Positions 44,305-53,098 of a DNA stretch of 64,000 nt are shown here, one piece after another; the stretch's first letter is position 1, and each line of letters opens with the position of its first letter. This DNA is from Pokkaliibacter sp. MBI-7 (GTDB lineage: Bacteria > Pseudomonadota > Gammaproteobacteria > Pseudomonadales > Balneatricaceae), in contig NZ_JARVTG010000001.1 of NCBI RefSeq assembly GCF_029846635.1, positions 2,299,001-2,363,000 on the forward strand, read 5' to 3'. Position numbers and translations under genes: made by a program. The notes beneath the pieces are model-generated. The model had not been told where the DNA came from, ran no database searches, and worked only from the letters and a program-made list of their open reading frames with translations.

Positions 44305-44837
44305 AGACCCTGATCAAATCTCTGGTTAAGAAAAACCCACACACTGCCATGGCCTATGCCTATCTGCGACATACCTGCTACAACACGTTGCAGCTCAGAC
44401 GCCATCTGTACGAACTGTATCTGAGTGCCCTGTACTTTCGTCGCGCTACACTGAAGCTGGCCAACCATCTCACTATTGGTATTACGACCCTCTACGAGCA
44501 ACGTACTGTACTCCCCCATCCCGTGGGGGTGGTCATCGGTCAGGGCGTCAAACTGGGCAAACATTGCACTATATACCAAAACGCCACCATTGGACTGAAA
44601 CATGTCAGCGACACGGCCTACCCGGTACTGGGCAACTATGTCACGGTCTGCGCCCATGCCTGCATCCTTGGCGACATCACTATCGGCGACAATGCCGTGA
44701 TCGCGGCAGGTGCCGTTGTACTGCACGACGTGCCTGCCAATGTCGTGGTCGCTGGCGTGCCTGCGCGGGTCATCAGTACTCGACTTGATAACGAAACGCG
44801 TCACGCGTTGATCAAAGCAGGCGTCATCTATGAGTAA
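44301..44837 (+). CDS. Hexapeptide-repeat acyltransferase (serine acetyltransferase-like)
   Basis: A 178-residue left-handed beta-helix protein. The helical N-terminus is followed by PVGVVIGQGVKLGKHCTIYQNATIG, VCAHACILGDITIGDNAVIAAGAVVLHDVPANVVVAGVPARV, the classic hexapeptide ladder and C-terminal loop. The second segment matches serine-acetyltransferase-type enzymes in polysaccharide clusters. It uses acetyl-CoA to acetylate a sugar in the cytosol. The ATG at 44301 overlaps the wzx stop. Confidence 0.9.
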   Translation: MKTLIKSLVKKNPHTAMAYAYLRHTCYNTLQLRRHLYELYLSALYFRRATLKLANHLTIGITTLYEQRTVLPHPVGVVIGQGVKLGKHCTIYQNATIGLKHVSDTAYPVLGNYVTVCAHACILGDITIGDNAVIAAGAVVLHDVPANVVVAGVPARVISTRLDNETRHALIKAGVIYE

Positions 44838-45705
44838 ATGGCAAACCCATACCGACCACATTGGCCACTTTGCTTATACCCCAGCCAGCCCTACAGCTAC
44901 GCCGTTTTTCAGCGTCATCATGGGTGCCTACAACGCCGAAACGACCCTGGCTGCCAGTCTCGATTCACTGCTGCAGCAAAGCTTCGTTGACTTTGAGATC
45001 ATCGTGATCAATGACGGCTCCAGCGATGGCACTGAGGCATTACTGGCCGACTATGCCGCACGGGACGCCCGGCTAGGTTATGTCAATCAGGACAACATAG
45101 GGCTAACTAAATCCCTCAACCGTGCCATTCGCCTCGCGCGCGGGCAGTATCTGGTGCGACAGGATGCTGATGATGATAGCCAGCCTGAGCGTCTTGCCGC
45201 GCTGTACGAAGGCTGTGCCACACGACCGGATGTGCTGTTTTCACAAGCCATCATCATTGATCAGCAGCAGCGCCATATTGCGACCATTCCCTTCCTTCAC
45301 CACCTGCGTCAGGTCGATAGCGTAATCAAGTATGGCAATATTTTTGCTCATGGCACCCTGGCATTCAGGGCCGACCTGCTGAAGTCCGAAGGCTATGATG
45401 AGCAGTTTCGCTACGCTCAGGACTACGAGTTGATATTACGGCTATTGCAGCAAGGGCGGCGTTTCTTCTTTGTAAACCAGCCACTGTATACCTTCTATAT
45501 CCGCGAAGGCTCCATCGGTAATGCCAGGTCGGCCCAACAGACTGCCCTGGCTCGTCAGGCACTGCGCAAACATCGAGGAACGGACCGCTACATGATTGTT
45601 GGCAAACCCAGACTGCTGCGTGGTCTGCTAAAACTGCTGGCCTACGCCGAGCTGTGGTTACGCAATCAACTACCCCGACACGACCGTATAGAAAATCTGC
45701 CATAA
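44830..45705 (+). CDS. GT2-family glycosyltransferase
   Basis: A 291-residue GT-A enzyme, soluble, with a short N-terminal tail before FFSVIMGAYNAETTLAASLDSLL. Motifs are IIVINDGSSDGTEALL, KSLNRAIRLARGQYLVRQDADDDSQPERL (DADD metal site) and GYDEQFRYAQDYELILRLLQQG, the GT2 acceptor block with Asp-Tyr-Glu. No C-terminal membrane helix. It overlaps the preceding gene by 8 bases. It would add a branch or later sugar of the repeat. Confidence 0.92.
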   Translation: MSKWQTHTDHIGHFAYTPASPTATPFFSVIMGAYNAETTLAASLDSLLQQSFVDFEIIVINDGSSDGTEALLADYAARDARLGYVNQDNIGLTKSLNRAIRLARGQYLVRQDADDDSQPERLAALYEGCATRPDVLFSQAIIIDQQQRHIATIPFLHHLRQVDSVIKYGNIFAHGTLAFRADLLKSEGYDEQFRYAQDYELILRLLQQGRRFFFVNQPLYTFYIREGSIGNARSAQQTALARQALRKHRGTDRYMIVGKPRLLRGLLKLLAYAELWLRNQLPRHDRIENLP

Positions 45706-45775
45706 CAGGCACATGCCTGCTCCCAACATGCACTAACAGAACGATTCGCCCCACAGTTGCAAGGAACGTAAACGA

Positions 45776-47800
45776 ATGGACTCGACGCTTCGGACACCCG
45801 CCACCGAAGGCTCCCCCATACCTGCGTCACACCCAGTCTATCTGCCCCATGTCGATGGACTGCGTGCCATTGCTGTAGTGGCCGTAGTGATCTTTCATGC
45901 CTTTCCCCCCTTACTGCCCGGGGGGTTTATCGGGGTTGATATCTTTTTTGTGATTTCCGGCTATCTGATCACTGGCATTCTGCTGAACGACATCAGGCAA
46001 CAGCGCTTTAGCATCCAGCGCTTCTATCGCAAGCGGATACTGCGCATTTTCCCTGCACTGCTGGCAGTCCTTGCCAGTGTGTTGCTGTTTGGCTGGTTCG
46101 TATTGTTCAACCCTGAATTCCGCCAGCTGGGGCTGCATATCCTCAGTGCCGGGGGGTTCGTCCAGAACCTGACGCTCTGGCATGAGAGCGGTTATTTCGA
46201 CAACGCCTCCATCGCCAAACCCTTGCTGCATCTGTGGAGTCTGGCTATCGAAGAGCAGTTCTATATTGTATGGCCACTGCTGCTGGTGATGGTCGGTCTG
46301 CGCATCAGGGCGCTGTTCTTGCTGCTGCTATGCAGTGGACTGGGCTCAATGCTGCTCGGCATCTACTATGTATGCAGCGACAGTACTGCTGCCTACTATT
46401 CGCCCCTTGGCCGTGCCTGGGAGTTGTTAGTGGGTGCGGCACTGGCAAGTATTCAACACCACCGATCTGCCCGCCTGCAGTATTGGCAGCAACAACGTGG
46501 ACTGGCCAACGGAGCCGTGCTGTTGGGGCTGCTGCTTATTGGCGGGGCACTGGCTATGCTAAACAGAGACAGTGCTTTTCCCGGCTATTGGGCGCTGTTG
46601 CCCACCCTGGGCGCTGCACTATTGATCGTTTTCGGCCAGCACAGCCACATTGGCCGTCTGCTATTGAGCCAACCCAGCATGGTCTATCTCGGCCTGATCA
46701 GCTACCCACTCTATTTATGGCACTGGCCGCTACTGTCCTTCGGCCGCATTATCAAACCTTTCCATGGCAACAAGCTTACGCTGCTGCTACTGGCTCTGGC
46801 AGCACTTCTGGCTGTCCTGACCTACCACCTGCTGGAGCGCCCACTGCGTCGCCAGGTACAGCAGCATGGCAGTCGCCGCCCGCTGCAGTGCCTGTTGACC
46901 ACCATGGTGGCGTTAGTCTGTCTGGGTGCGCTGAGCTACCAGCACACTCTTTCCCCCCGCCTGCAGCAAGTGCTGGTGCCTGAAAGAAATGAATGGGATT
47001 TTCTCCGTACCACCGTCAGCCACTTCGACAATACCGGCATTGGTATATACCGCTTACCTGGACAGTCTGCCGATACAGTGTTGTATCTGGGGGATTCGCA
47101 ACTGGCACAGTATGCCGAGCGTATTCATCGGGTGCAGTCCACTCAACCCAACAGCCTGAGCGCCATCTTTGCCGTGGGTGGCGGCTGCATCCCTGTCAGC
47201 CAAGTATTTATCGATGAACTGAATCGCCAGGGCTGCTGGGAGCTACGTAGACAGGCTTTCGCGATGGCCAGTGATCCCGCCATCAAGCGCGTGGTGATCG
47301 GCGGGGCATGGCACTGGTATCTGCTCAACAGTCCCTACTACCTGCAGCAACAAGGCAGCCGCATCAATGTCAGCACCGACGCGGGCCGCCTCGCCGCGCT
47401 CAGCCAGCTGGGTCAGGATATTCGCCATTTCCGCGAGCTCGGTAAGGAAGTCTATCTGGTGCTGGGTAATCCCATTAGCCAGGAGCTCAGCCCCTTTACT
47501 TCTGGTGTGCGGCTGCTACCCGCCAACCGCTCGGCCACCCAACCCCTCTTACCAATTGATACCGCACAGCAACAGTTGCATCAGGCTCTGCTAGAGGTGG
47601 CAGAGCAGTTCGGCGCCAGGATTATCGATCCCTATGAAGCCACCTGCCCGGGCAATCGCTGTCCCAGAGTCACCATAACAGGCTTGCCGATTTTCAAAGA
47701 TCACGCCCACTTCAACCCGGACTGGGCAGTAAACAATGCGCAATTTATGGATAGCAGTGTTTTGAGCAGCCCAGCGCTCCGTTTTTCCTCGTCTTTATAA
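45776..47800 (+). CDS. Membrane acyltransferase 3 with C-terminal SGNH domain (OafA-like)
   Basis: A 674-residue protein. Residues 20-370 form the acyltransferase-3 membrane domain with 10-11 helices; HVDGLRAIAVVAVVIFHAFP carries the catalytic-type His and RKRILRIFPALLA the Arg motif, followed by LLHLWSLAIEEQFYIVWPLL. The last 270 residues are a periplasmic SGNH hydrolase-like domain: VLYLGDSQLAQY (GDSQ, Ser block) and FKDHAHFNPDWA (D-x-x-H). This layout transfers acyl groups across the membrane to sugars. It closes the exopolysaccharide operon; AAGGAA precedes the ATG. Confidence 0.93.
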   Translation: MDSTLRTPATEGSPIPASHPVYLPHVDGLRAIAVVAVVIFHAFPPLLPGGFIGVDIFFVISGYLITGILLNDIRQQRFSIQRFYRKRILRIFPALLAVLASVLLFGWFVLFNPEFRQLGLHILSAGGFVQNLTLWHESGYFDNASIAKPLLHLWSLAIEEQFYIVWPLLLVMVGLRIRALFLLLLCSGLGSMLLGIYYVCSDSTAAYYSPLGRAWELLVGAALASIQHHRSARLQYWQQQRGLANGAVLLGLLLIGGALAMLNRDSAFPGYWALLPTLGAALLIVFGQHSHIGRLLLSQPSMVYLGLISYPLYLWHWPLLSFGRIIKPFHGNKLTLLLLALAALLAVLTYHLLERPLRRQVQQHGSRRPLQCLLTTMVALVCLGALSYQHTLSPRLQQVLVPERNEWDFLRTTVSHFDNTGIGIYRLPGQSADTVLYLGDSQLAQYAERIHRVQSTQPNSLSAIFAVGGGCIPVSQVFIDELNRQGCWELRRQAFAMASDPAIKRVVIGGAWHWYLLNSPYYLQQQGSRINVSTDAGRLAALSQLGQDIRHFRELGKEVYLVLGNPISQELSPFTSGVRLLPANRSATQPLLPIDTAQQQLHQALLEVAEQFGARIIDPYEATCPGNRCPRVTITGLPIFKDHAHFNPDWAVNNAQFMDSSVLSSPALRFSSSL

Positions 47801-47905
47801 ATAGTGCACCTTTATACATGACACATTCTATTTACATAAAAACCACAGCCCACTTGACGCTCTTGGTTAATAATTACCCAGGCTTTTCAACATAGGACAG
47901 GGAGC

Positions 47906-49030
47906 GTGCCACCTACTACTTACGATATCGCCATCATCGGTGCAGGCTTTGCGGGCTCATGTCTGGCATGGATGCTGAAAGATCAGCCTGTCAGAGTGGC
48001 GCTGCTTGACCGCAATACCAGCTACCCTCCCAGCTTTCGTGCCGAAAAACTGGAACAGGATCAGGCGGAACTGCTCAGCAAATTCGGTCTGCTCGATGCC
48101 CGTCAGCCACTGACCTCGCCCATTCACCGTGTCGACTGTTACCGCAAGGGTCAGCATTATCAGCAGGATGTCGGGCCGCAGTACGGTATTCACTACACCG
48201 ACACGGTCAATCAGCTACGCAGCCTGGCCAGAAAGTATGCGGACTTCTTTCAATCCAGGGTGATAGACCTCTCCACCTCAGACACACAACAGCAGCTCGT
48301 GCTGGAAAACGGACAGCGGCTGCAAGCAAGGCTGCTGGTGCTGGCTACCGGCGGTAACGTCATCAACCCGCTGGCCTTCAAGCTGGGCATGCGACAGCAG
48401 GCCACCCGTGAGCTCCGCTCACTGTCATTTGCGTTCGATATTGGCCGGGCCGATGGCCAGCCTTACGACTTCCAGAGCTTCAACTACTTCCTCGATCCTC
48501 GCGAACACCAGATCGACTACGTCACCCTGTTCCCCATTGGCGACAGCGTCCGCATCAACCTCTTCACCCAATGGCATCCCAAGGACATGCGCGTGCGCGC
48601 CATGCGTCGCAGCCCCATGCAGGAGCTGGATGAGTACTTCCCAGGCCTGTTTGAACAGATCGGTGATTCGGTACTGACCGGCTCTGACAAGGTAGCCTTG
48701 TTCCCCACCCAGTACTATCAGCTGAGCAAGGTGGAGCAACCCGGTATTGTCGTCATTGGTGATGAGTTCCAGAGCGTGTCCCCCGCCACGGGTAAGGGCC
48801 TGAGCAAGGTACTGACCGATGTTGATGTCCTTTCTGGCCTGATACCGCAGTGGCTGGAGAGTGAAGGTATCGCGGTCGACAAAGTTCAGCAGTTCTATCG
48901 TCACCCGGAAAAACAGGCGGTCGACAGCCTGGCCAAACGGGAATGGGTCTATCTGGCCGACAATGCGCTGCATCCGGAAATTATCAGCAAAGTGAAGCGC
49001 AAGCTGGCGAAGTTAATGGGAGTGGGGTGA
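47906..49030 (+). CDS. FAD-dependent oxidoreductase / monooxygenase-like
   Basis: A 374-residue flavoprotein. The FAD fingerprint is DIAIIGAGFAGSCLAWMLKDQPVRVALLDRN near the N-terminus, LLVLATGGNV in the middle, and GIVVIGDEFQSVSPATGKGLSKVLTDVDVL near the C-terminus (the GD flavin-contact block). This pattern is shared by flavin monooxygenases, halogenases and geranylgeranyl reductase-like enzymes; the halogenase Lys motif is not evident. AGGGAG precedes the GTG at 47906 by 3 bases. It stands between the exopolysaccharide operon and the convergent T2SS operon with its own leader, so a role in either is unproven. Confidence 0.8.
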   Translation: MPPTTYDIAIIGAGFAGSCLAWMLKDQPVRVALLDRNTSYPPSFRAEKLEQDQAELLSKFGLLDARQPLTSPIHRVDCYRKGQHYQQDVGPQYGIHYTDTVNQLRSLARKYADFFQSRVIDLSTSDTQQQLVLENGQRLQARLLVLATGGNVINPLAFKLGMRQQATRELRSLSFAFDIGRADGQPYDFQSFNYFLDPREHQIDYVTLFPIGDSVRINLFTQWHPKDMRVRAMRRSPMQELDEYFPGLFEQIGDSVLTGSDKVALFPTQYYQLSKVEQPGIVVIGDEFQSVSPATGKGLSKVLTDVDVLSGLIPQWLESEGIAVDKVQQFYRHPEKQAVDSLAKREWVYLADNALHPEIISKVKRKLAKLMGVG

Positions 49031-49055
49031 AGACAGCCAGCCTTAATGGCGATGC

Positions 49056-49883
49056 TCAAAACTCGCGTAAATACAGTAACCGATAGGGTCGGCCCTGCCG
49101 GCCGCCACCGGCATCCAGAATCAGCGTTTCCACCACACCGGCGGGGGCACCGCTGGCCATCTGTACCTGGCTGATGATGGTCAGCACGTTCCCGGGCGCG
49201 CTGGCCAGATTGCTGAGCTGGGTGCCCTGCGTACGCTGCAGCGCCGTCGCCACTGCCGGAGCGGCCAGTTTAAGGCGCGGTACCTCCTGCCCGGTCCAGA
49301 TAGTCACCAGCGGCTCCAGTTGCAGAAACAGCGCAGGGGTCATACTGCGTAACTGGTGCAGTTCTTCAATGCTGCGAAAGGACTGATTACGCGGCACACT
49401 CAGGCGGCCACTGGCGAGATAGTCAGGCGCTTCGGCGCCATTGGGCCGCGGCTGATCATCCGCATCACGCCAGTCCAGCAGCTCGGCGGCCAGCCGTTGC
49501 GCCAGACCGCTATCGGCGCCAACCGCTGCGAACAGGGCGGTGAGCAGCTCAGTTCCCGCGACATTGATATCCACCTTGCCAAGGTCACTGTACAGCCTTA
49601 TTTCCAGCGGTTGCTGGTCGATGCTTATCGTATAGGGCTGACCATTGGCCTGCCACGGCCCTGCTCCATCAGCCGCTTGCAGCAAGGTTGCCACCACCTG
49701 TTCCACGCCAGCCTGCGCCAGCAGCACGGCCTGGGTATGTTGCAGCTGATAGCTTTGCAGTCGCTGCGACGTTCGGGTCACGCTGAGCATCGCTGTCACC
49801 ACGACGGTCAGCAGTGCAGCGATCCAAAGCACCAGAATCAGGGCCACGCCACGTTGTTGAATGCGGATACCAGCGTTGTTCAT
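49056..49883 (-). CDS. gspK: Type II secretion minor pseudopilin GspK
   Basis: A 275-residue GspK. The prepilin peptidase site is QQRGVALILVLWIAALLTVVVTAML, and like other GspK proteins it lacks Glu at position +5. The large alpha-domain insert and GKVDINVAGTELLTALF, DWRDADDQPRPNGAEAPDY follow, the usual helix-hairpin-helix-like and Asp-rich region. It caps the pseudopilus tip with GspI and GspJ. It is the last gene of the minus-strand operon and abuts gspJ. Confidence 0.94.
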   Translation of the reverse strand: MNNAGIRIQQRGVALILVLWIAALLTVVVTAMLSVTRTSQRLQSYQLQHTQAVLLAQAGVEQVVATLLQAADGAGPWQANGQPYTISIDQQPLEIRLYSDLGKVDINVAGTELLTALFAAVGADSGLAQRLAAELLDWRDADDQPRPNGAEAPDYLASGRLSVPRNQSFRSIEELHQLRSMTPALFLQLEPLVTIWTGQEVPRLKLAAPAVATALQRTQGTQLSNLASAPGNVLTIISQVQMASGAPAGVVETLILDAGGGRQGRPYRLLYLREF

Positions 49884-50513
49884 CTACCAGTAACCCGACA
49901 CATTGCGGCGGATGGGGATGGTCAGGGTAGGCCACAGCGTGCCATCTGCCAGAGTGATGTGAATACGCACGGCCAGCGGCAGACGATTGCTCCATTGCCA
50001 GGAGGACTGCCAGGCAGAAGCTTCGCCGTTCTCGTTCCACCCCAGATACTGCAGCTGCCACTGTCTGACCCCTTCCAGCAGGGTATGTTGCCCCTGCCAG
50101 GAAGGTGAAGGTGTGGCTCCCGGCTCTGCCGGCAGAGTATGCAGACTGATCTGCAAACGTTGCTCCTGCAGGCTCAGTTGCTGCGCAAGTGGCCCCAGGC
50201 CGGCAAACTGGCTGGGCATCGCCGCCACAAACAGCACCGAGTCTGGCGCACCGACAAACACCTGCCGATGGCCGTTGTCATCGGTGTGCACCGTCTGCGC
50301 CAGCGCATTCATCAGTGCCTGACGCAGATAGTTTTGCGCCGTGCGGATGTCATCCTGACGCTGGTTGAGATGCTCCACCTGCTGCGCCACACGCTGCACC
50401 CGGCTGATCGCCTGCCACGCCAGCAGCAGCAATAACGCCAGCAGCACCAGGGCAAACAGCAGTTCCAGCAGGGTAAAGCCCCGTTGCCGCCGGGGCAGAT
50501 GAGCGGCGTTCAT
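49884..50513 (-). CDS. gspJ: Type II secretion minor pseudopilin GspJ
   Basis: A 209-residue GspJ. The leader RRQRGFTLLELLFALVLLALLLLLAW carries the prepilin peptidase site and Glu+5. The globular part includes VAQQVEHLNQRQDDIRTAQNYLRQAL and ends NRLPLAVRIHITLADGTLW, a typical GspJ pattern. It joins GspI and GspK at the pseudopilus tip. ATGA-type overlap with gspI. Confidence 0.94.
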   Translation of the reverse strand: MNAAHLPRRQRGFTLLELLFALVLLALLLLLAWQAISRVQRVAQQVEHLNQRQDDIRTAQNYLRQALMNALAQTVHTDDNGHRQVFVGAPDSVLFVAAMPSQFAGLGPLAQQLSLQEQRLQISLHTLPAEPGATPSPSWQGQHTLLEGVRQWQLQYLGWNENGEASAWQSSWQWSNRLPLAVRIHITLADGTLWPTLTIPIRRNVSGYW

Positions 50514-50893
50514 GTCTGCCCCTCGATCTGCGCCCGCAGGGTGACAAAGCGCTGTTGCTGACCATCACGCTGCAAAATTAACTCGATATGAAGCAGCTGC
50601 ACCTGCGCTGAGCTGCCGGCATAGGGCTGGATATGCAGCTGCCAGTGAGTCTTGCCATCGTCCAGCGTACCCTGGCTGTCACCCACCTGCAGCGGACCAC
50701 TGAGGCCCAGCCCTTCGAGCAGTGAACGGGCCTGCAATGCCATCTGCCCGGCACGCACACTTTTGCCGGTCAGGCGACTGCCATCCCCTACCGCTCCCAG
50801 CAAGATCGTCATGGTCAATGCCAGAATCGCCAGTGCCGCCACCAGCTCCAGCAGGGTAAAGCCGTGCTGCGCCTGCCGGCATGCGCGCATCAT
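50510..50893 (-). CDS. gspI: Type II secretion minor pseudopilin GspI
   Basis: A 127-residue GspI. The processing site is QAQHGFTLLELVAALAILALTMTIL. The short beta domain starts AVGDGSRLTGKSVRAGQMALQARSLLEGLG and ends with QQRFVTLRAQIEGQT. It initiates the tip complex. Start codon ATG (two in tandem); it overlaps gspH by 4 bases. Confidence 0.93.
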   Translation of the reverse strand: MMRACRQAQHGFTLLELVAALAILALTMTILLGAVGDGSRLTGKSVRAGQMALQARSLLEGLGLSGPLQVGDSQGTLDDGKTHWQLHIQPYAGSSAQVQLLHIELILQRDGQQQRFVTLRAQIEGQT

Positions 50894-51345
50894 GGTTGTT
50901 GTTCCTGCTGCTGGCGTATCTGCCCGCTCAACCAGTCAATATCCAGCCGCCAGCGTTGCCCGCCTCTGACCAGCCGGATATAGCCACCGCTGGCACTGCC
51001 GTCAGGGTAGAAGGTATAGACGCCCTGCTGCCGTGGCGACCGGGCAGCACTGTGCAGTTCGATCATCAGCCCGGCAGAAAGACGATGACTACCTTGCCCC
51101 GGCGCTGACCATTGCCGGGTCTCAGGGTCTACGGTCAGGGTCAGCGGCTGCCCCTGACTGATAGCCTGGCTGCGCACACTGCGCAACCCTGCCAGCAACG
51201 CCGCCACATCCTGCCGTGCCTGTGGCTGCAGGCCCCGGCTGATATTGACCGATACCGCCACCAGAGCGATGCCCAGCAATACCAACACCAGCAGCAGTTC
51301 CAGCAGGGTAAATCCCCCTTGCCGTTGCCCTGCACAACAACGCAT
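50890..51345 (-). CDS. gspH: Type II secretion minor pseudopilin GspH
   Basis: A 151-residue GspH. The processing site is RQGGFTLLELLLVLVLLGIALVAVS, followed by the GspH-type domain (LLAGLRSVRSQAISQGQPLTLTVD, GVYTFYPDGSASGGYIRLV). It links the tip complex to the GspG shaft. Ten bases separate it from gspG upstream. Confidence 0.93.
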   Translation of the reverse strand: MRCCAGQRQGGFTLLELLLVLVLLGIALVAVSVNISRGLQPQARQDVAALLAGLRSVRSQAISQGQPLTLTVDPETRQWSAPGQGSHRLSAGLMIELHSAARSPRQQGVYTFYPDGSASGGYIRLVRGGQRWRLDIDWLSGQIRQQQEQQP

Positions 51346-51354
51346 GGGCGACGG

Positions 51355-51822
51355 TTACTCCCAGTTGCCGATATCGGCATTGTAGCCGTCGCCACCGGCC
51401 TGGCCGTCCTGACCAAGGAAGATCAGGTCGAAGGCACCGTGCTGCCCCGGTACCTTGTAGCCAAACTCATGGCCGAAGGGATCTTTCAGATCCGATGCTT
51501 TGGCATAGGGGCCCACCCAGGTATTTACCCCGGCCGGTTTTTCCAGCAGAAAGCTGAGCTGTCTGGGCGGTGCGCCGTTGTCCAGCGCGTAGCTTTCGAT
51601 CTTCATGCTGAGGCTGGCCAGCTGGGCCTTACCGGCGTTGTATTTGCCCTTATCGACATTGCCGCCGATATTGCGCACGACGATGGTGGCCACGATGCCC
51701 AGCAGTACAATCACCGCCAGCATCTCCAGCAGAGTAAAGCCCTGCTGTCGCCGGGCAGCCGGGCCTCGACGGTGCATGACGGGGGCAGAAGAGGTTACAG
51801 CGGTTGGTCTGGCACTATTCAT
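51355..51822 (-). CDS. gspG: Type II secretion major pseudopilin GspG
   Basis: A 155-residue GspG, the shaft subunit. The processing site RRQQGFTLLEMLAVIVLLGIVATIVV has Glu+5, and the mature part has GNVDKGKYNAGKAQLASLSMKIESYALDNG and the calcium-loop-type end with DGQAGGDGYNADIGNW. I start at the ATG at 51822 because AAAGGACA lies 5 bases before it. The leader is then 28 residues, longer than usual; the open frame extends upstream without a signal. 68 bases separate it from gspF. Confidence 0.93.
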   Translation of the reverse strand: MNSARPTAVTSSAPVMHRRGPAARRQQGFTLLEMLAVIVLLGIVATIVVRNIGGNVDKGKYNAGKAQLASLSMKIESYALDNGAPPRQLSFLLEKPAGVNTWVGPYAKASDLKDPFGHEFGYKVPGQHGAFDLIFLGQDGQAGGDGYNADIGNWE

Positions 51823-51890
51823 GAAATGTCCTTTACACATGACAGCGGATGATAGGTTCGGTAATACAGTCAGTGATTCGCCAGCACAGG

Positions 51891-53096
51891 TTACAAACCA
51901 CTGGTCAGATTCATCAGTGGCAGCATGATCGACAGCATGATCAGCGCCACCAGCAGGGTCATCACGATGGTCAGGCACGGCGTTAGCGCGGCCATAAAGC
52001 GGTCAATGCTGTGTTTGACTTCGGTATCGAACAGCACCGCCACCTTCAGCAGCATGGCATCCAGCTGCCCGGCCTCCTCGCCGACCTGCATCATCTGTAC
52101 TGCCAGTACAGGCAGCAGTTGTGCTTCCGCCAGCGCGGACGACAGCAGCGCGCCGTTCTTGACCCGCTCGGTGGCGTCGCTCATGGCTTGCTGCAACGCC
52201 AGATTGCCCGTCACCTCGCGGCTCAGCTGCAGTGCCTTGACCAGCGGCACCCCACTCTGCAACAGGGTGCCCAGAGTGCGTGCCAGCCGTGCCGTATGCA
52301 AGCGCTGCAGAAAAGGCCCTATCCCGCGCTGGCGCAGCCAGTACGCCTGCCACGCCAGCCGGGTCGCTGGCTGGCGATAGCGCAGCGCCAGCCACCATAG
52401 CCCTATCGTCAGGGTCATCAGCATGATCAGGCCGTATTGGCTCAAGCCACTGCCCAACAGCAGGATAGCCTGTGTTATGGCCGGGACCGGCACCCCCAGA
52501 TCGGCAAAGATCGGCACAAACTGCGGCACCACATAACTCAGCAGCAACACCAGCGAACCCAGCACCCCGACCAGCAGAAAGCAGGGATAGATCAGCGCGT
52601 TGATCACCTCGGCTTTCAACCCGGCCGCCCGCTGCAGATAGCCGTGCAGCTGCAGCAGACAGCCATCCAGCTGGCCCCCAGCCTCACCGGCCTGCACCAG
52701 ACTGATATACAGCGCCGGGAAGATGCCGTGCTCTTCCCGCAACGCGGCCGACAGCGCCATCCCGCCCTTAACCCGCTCACGCAGCCGTTCAATTAGCCGC
52801 TGCAGTGGCTCACGCTGGGCCTGAGAGGCCAGCAAAGTCAGTGCCTTGTCCAGGGTTTGCCCGGCTGCCAGCAAGGTTGCCAGCTGTTCGGTCCAGCGCA
52901 GCAACTCGGTGGTGGTCATGGCAGGTTTCTGCCCCAGCTGGCGCCAGGCTCCCCAGCCCGCCCGGTCGCTGACCTCCAGCACCATCAGCTCCCGCTCCTG
53001 CAGGTACGTGATGACTTCCTGCGCGGATTGGGCCTGCATCTGTCCCTGCTGCTGCTCGCCGTTCAGGGCCACGGCGCGGTAACGGTACAGCGCCAT
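51891..53096 (-). CDS. gspF: Type II secretion inner-membrane platform GspF
   Basis: A 401-residue GspF with two repeats of the GspF cytosolic domain (TEQLATLLAAGQTLDKALTLL; ARTLGTLLQSGVPLVKALQLS) and three membrane helices (LLVGVLGSLVLLLSYVV, IMLMTLTIGLWWLAL and the last near CLTIVMTLLVALIMLSIMLPL). It is the polytopic core around which GspE, L and M assemble. Two bases separate it from gspE. Confidence 0.95.
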   Translation of the reverse strand: MALYRYRAVALNGEQQQGQMQAQSAQEVITYLQERELMVLEVSDRAGWGAWRQLGQKPAMTTTELLRWTEQLATLLAAGQTLDKALTLLASQAQREPLQRLIERLRERVKGGMALSAALREEHGIFPALYISLVQAGEAGGQLDGCLLQLHGYLQRAAGLKAEVINALIYPCFLLVGVLGSLVLLLSYVVPQFVPIFADLGVPVPAITQAILLLGSGLSQYGLIMLMTLTIGLWWLALRYRQPATRLAWQAYWLRQRGIGPFLQRLHTARLARTLGTLLQSGVPLVKALQLSREVTGNLALQQAMSDATERVKNGALLSSALAEAQLLPVLAVQMMQVGEEAGQLDAMLLKVAVLFDTEVKHSIDRFMAALTPCLTIVMTLLVALIMLSIMLPLMNLTSGL

Positions 53097-53098
53097 GT

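Noticed and set aside
46234..46983. 249-codon plus-strand frame inside the acyltransferase gene
   Set aside because: Out-of-frame shadow of the acyltransferase-3 domain, with Trp/Cys/Pro-rich nonsense composition.
47801..47905. TTGACG followed by TAATAAT as a sigma-70 promoter for the FAD oxidoreductase
   Set aside because: The spacing between the two elements is about 10 bases, far too short.
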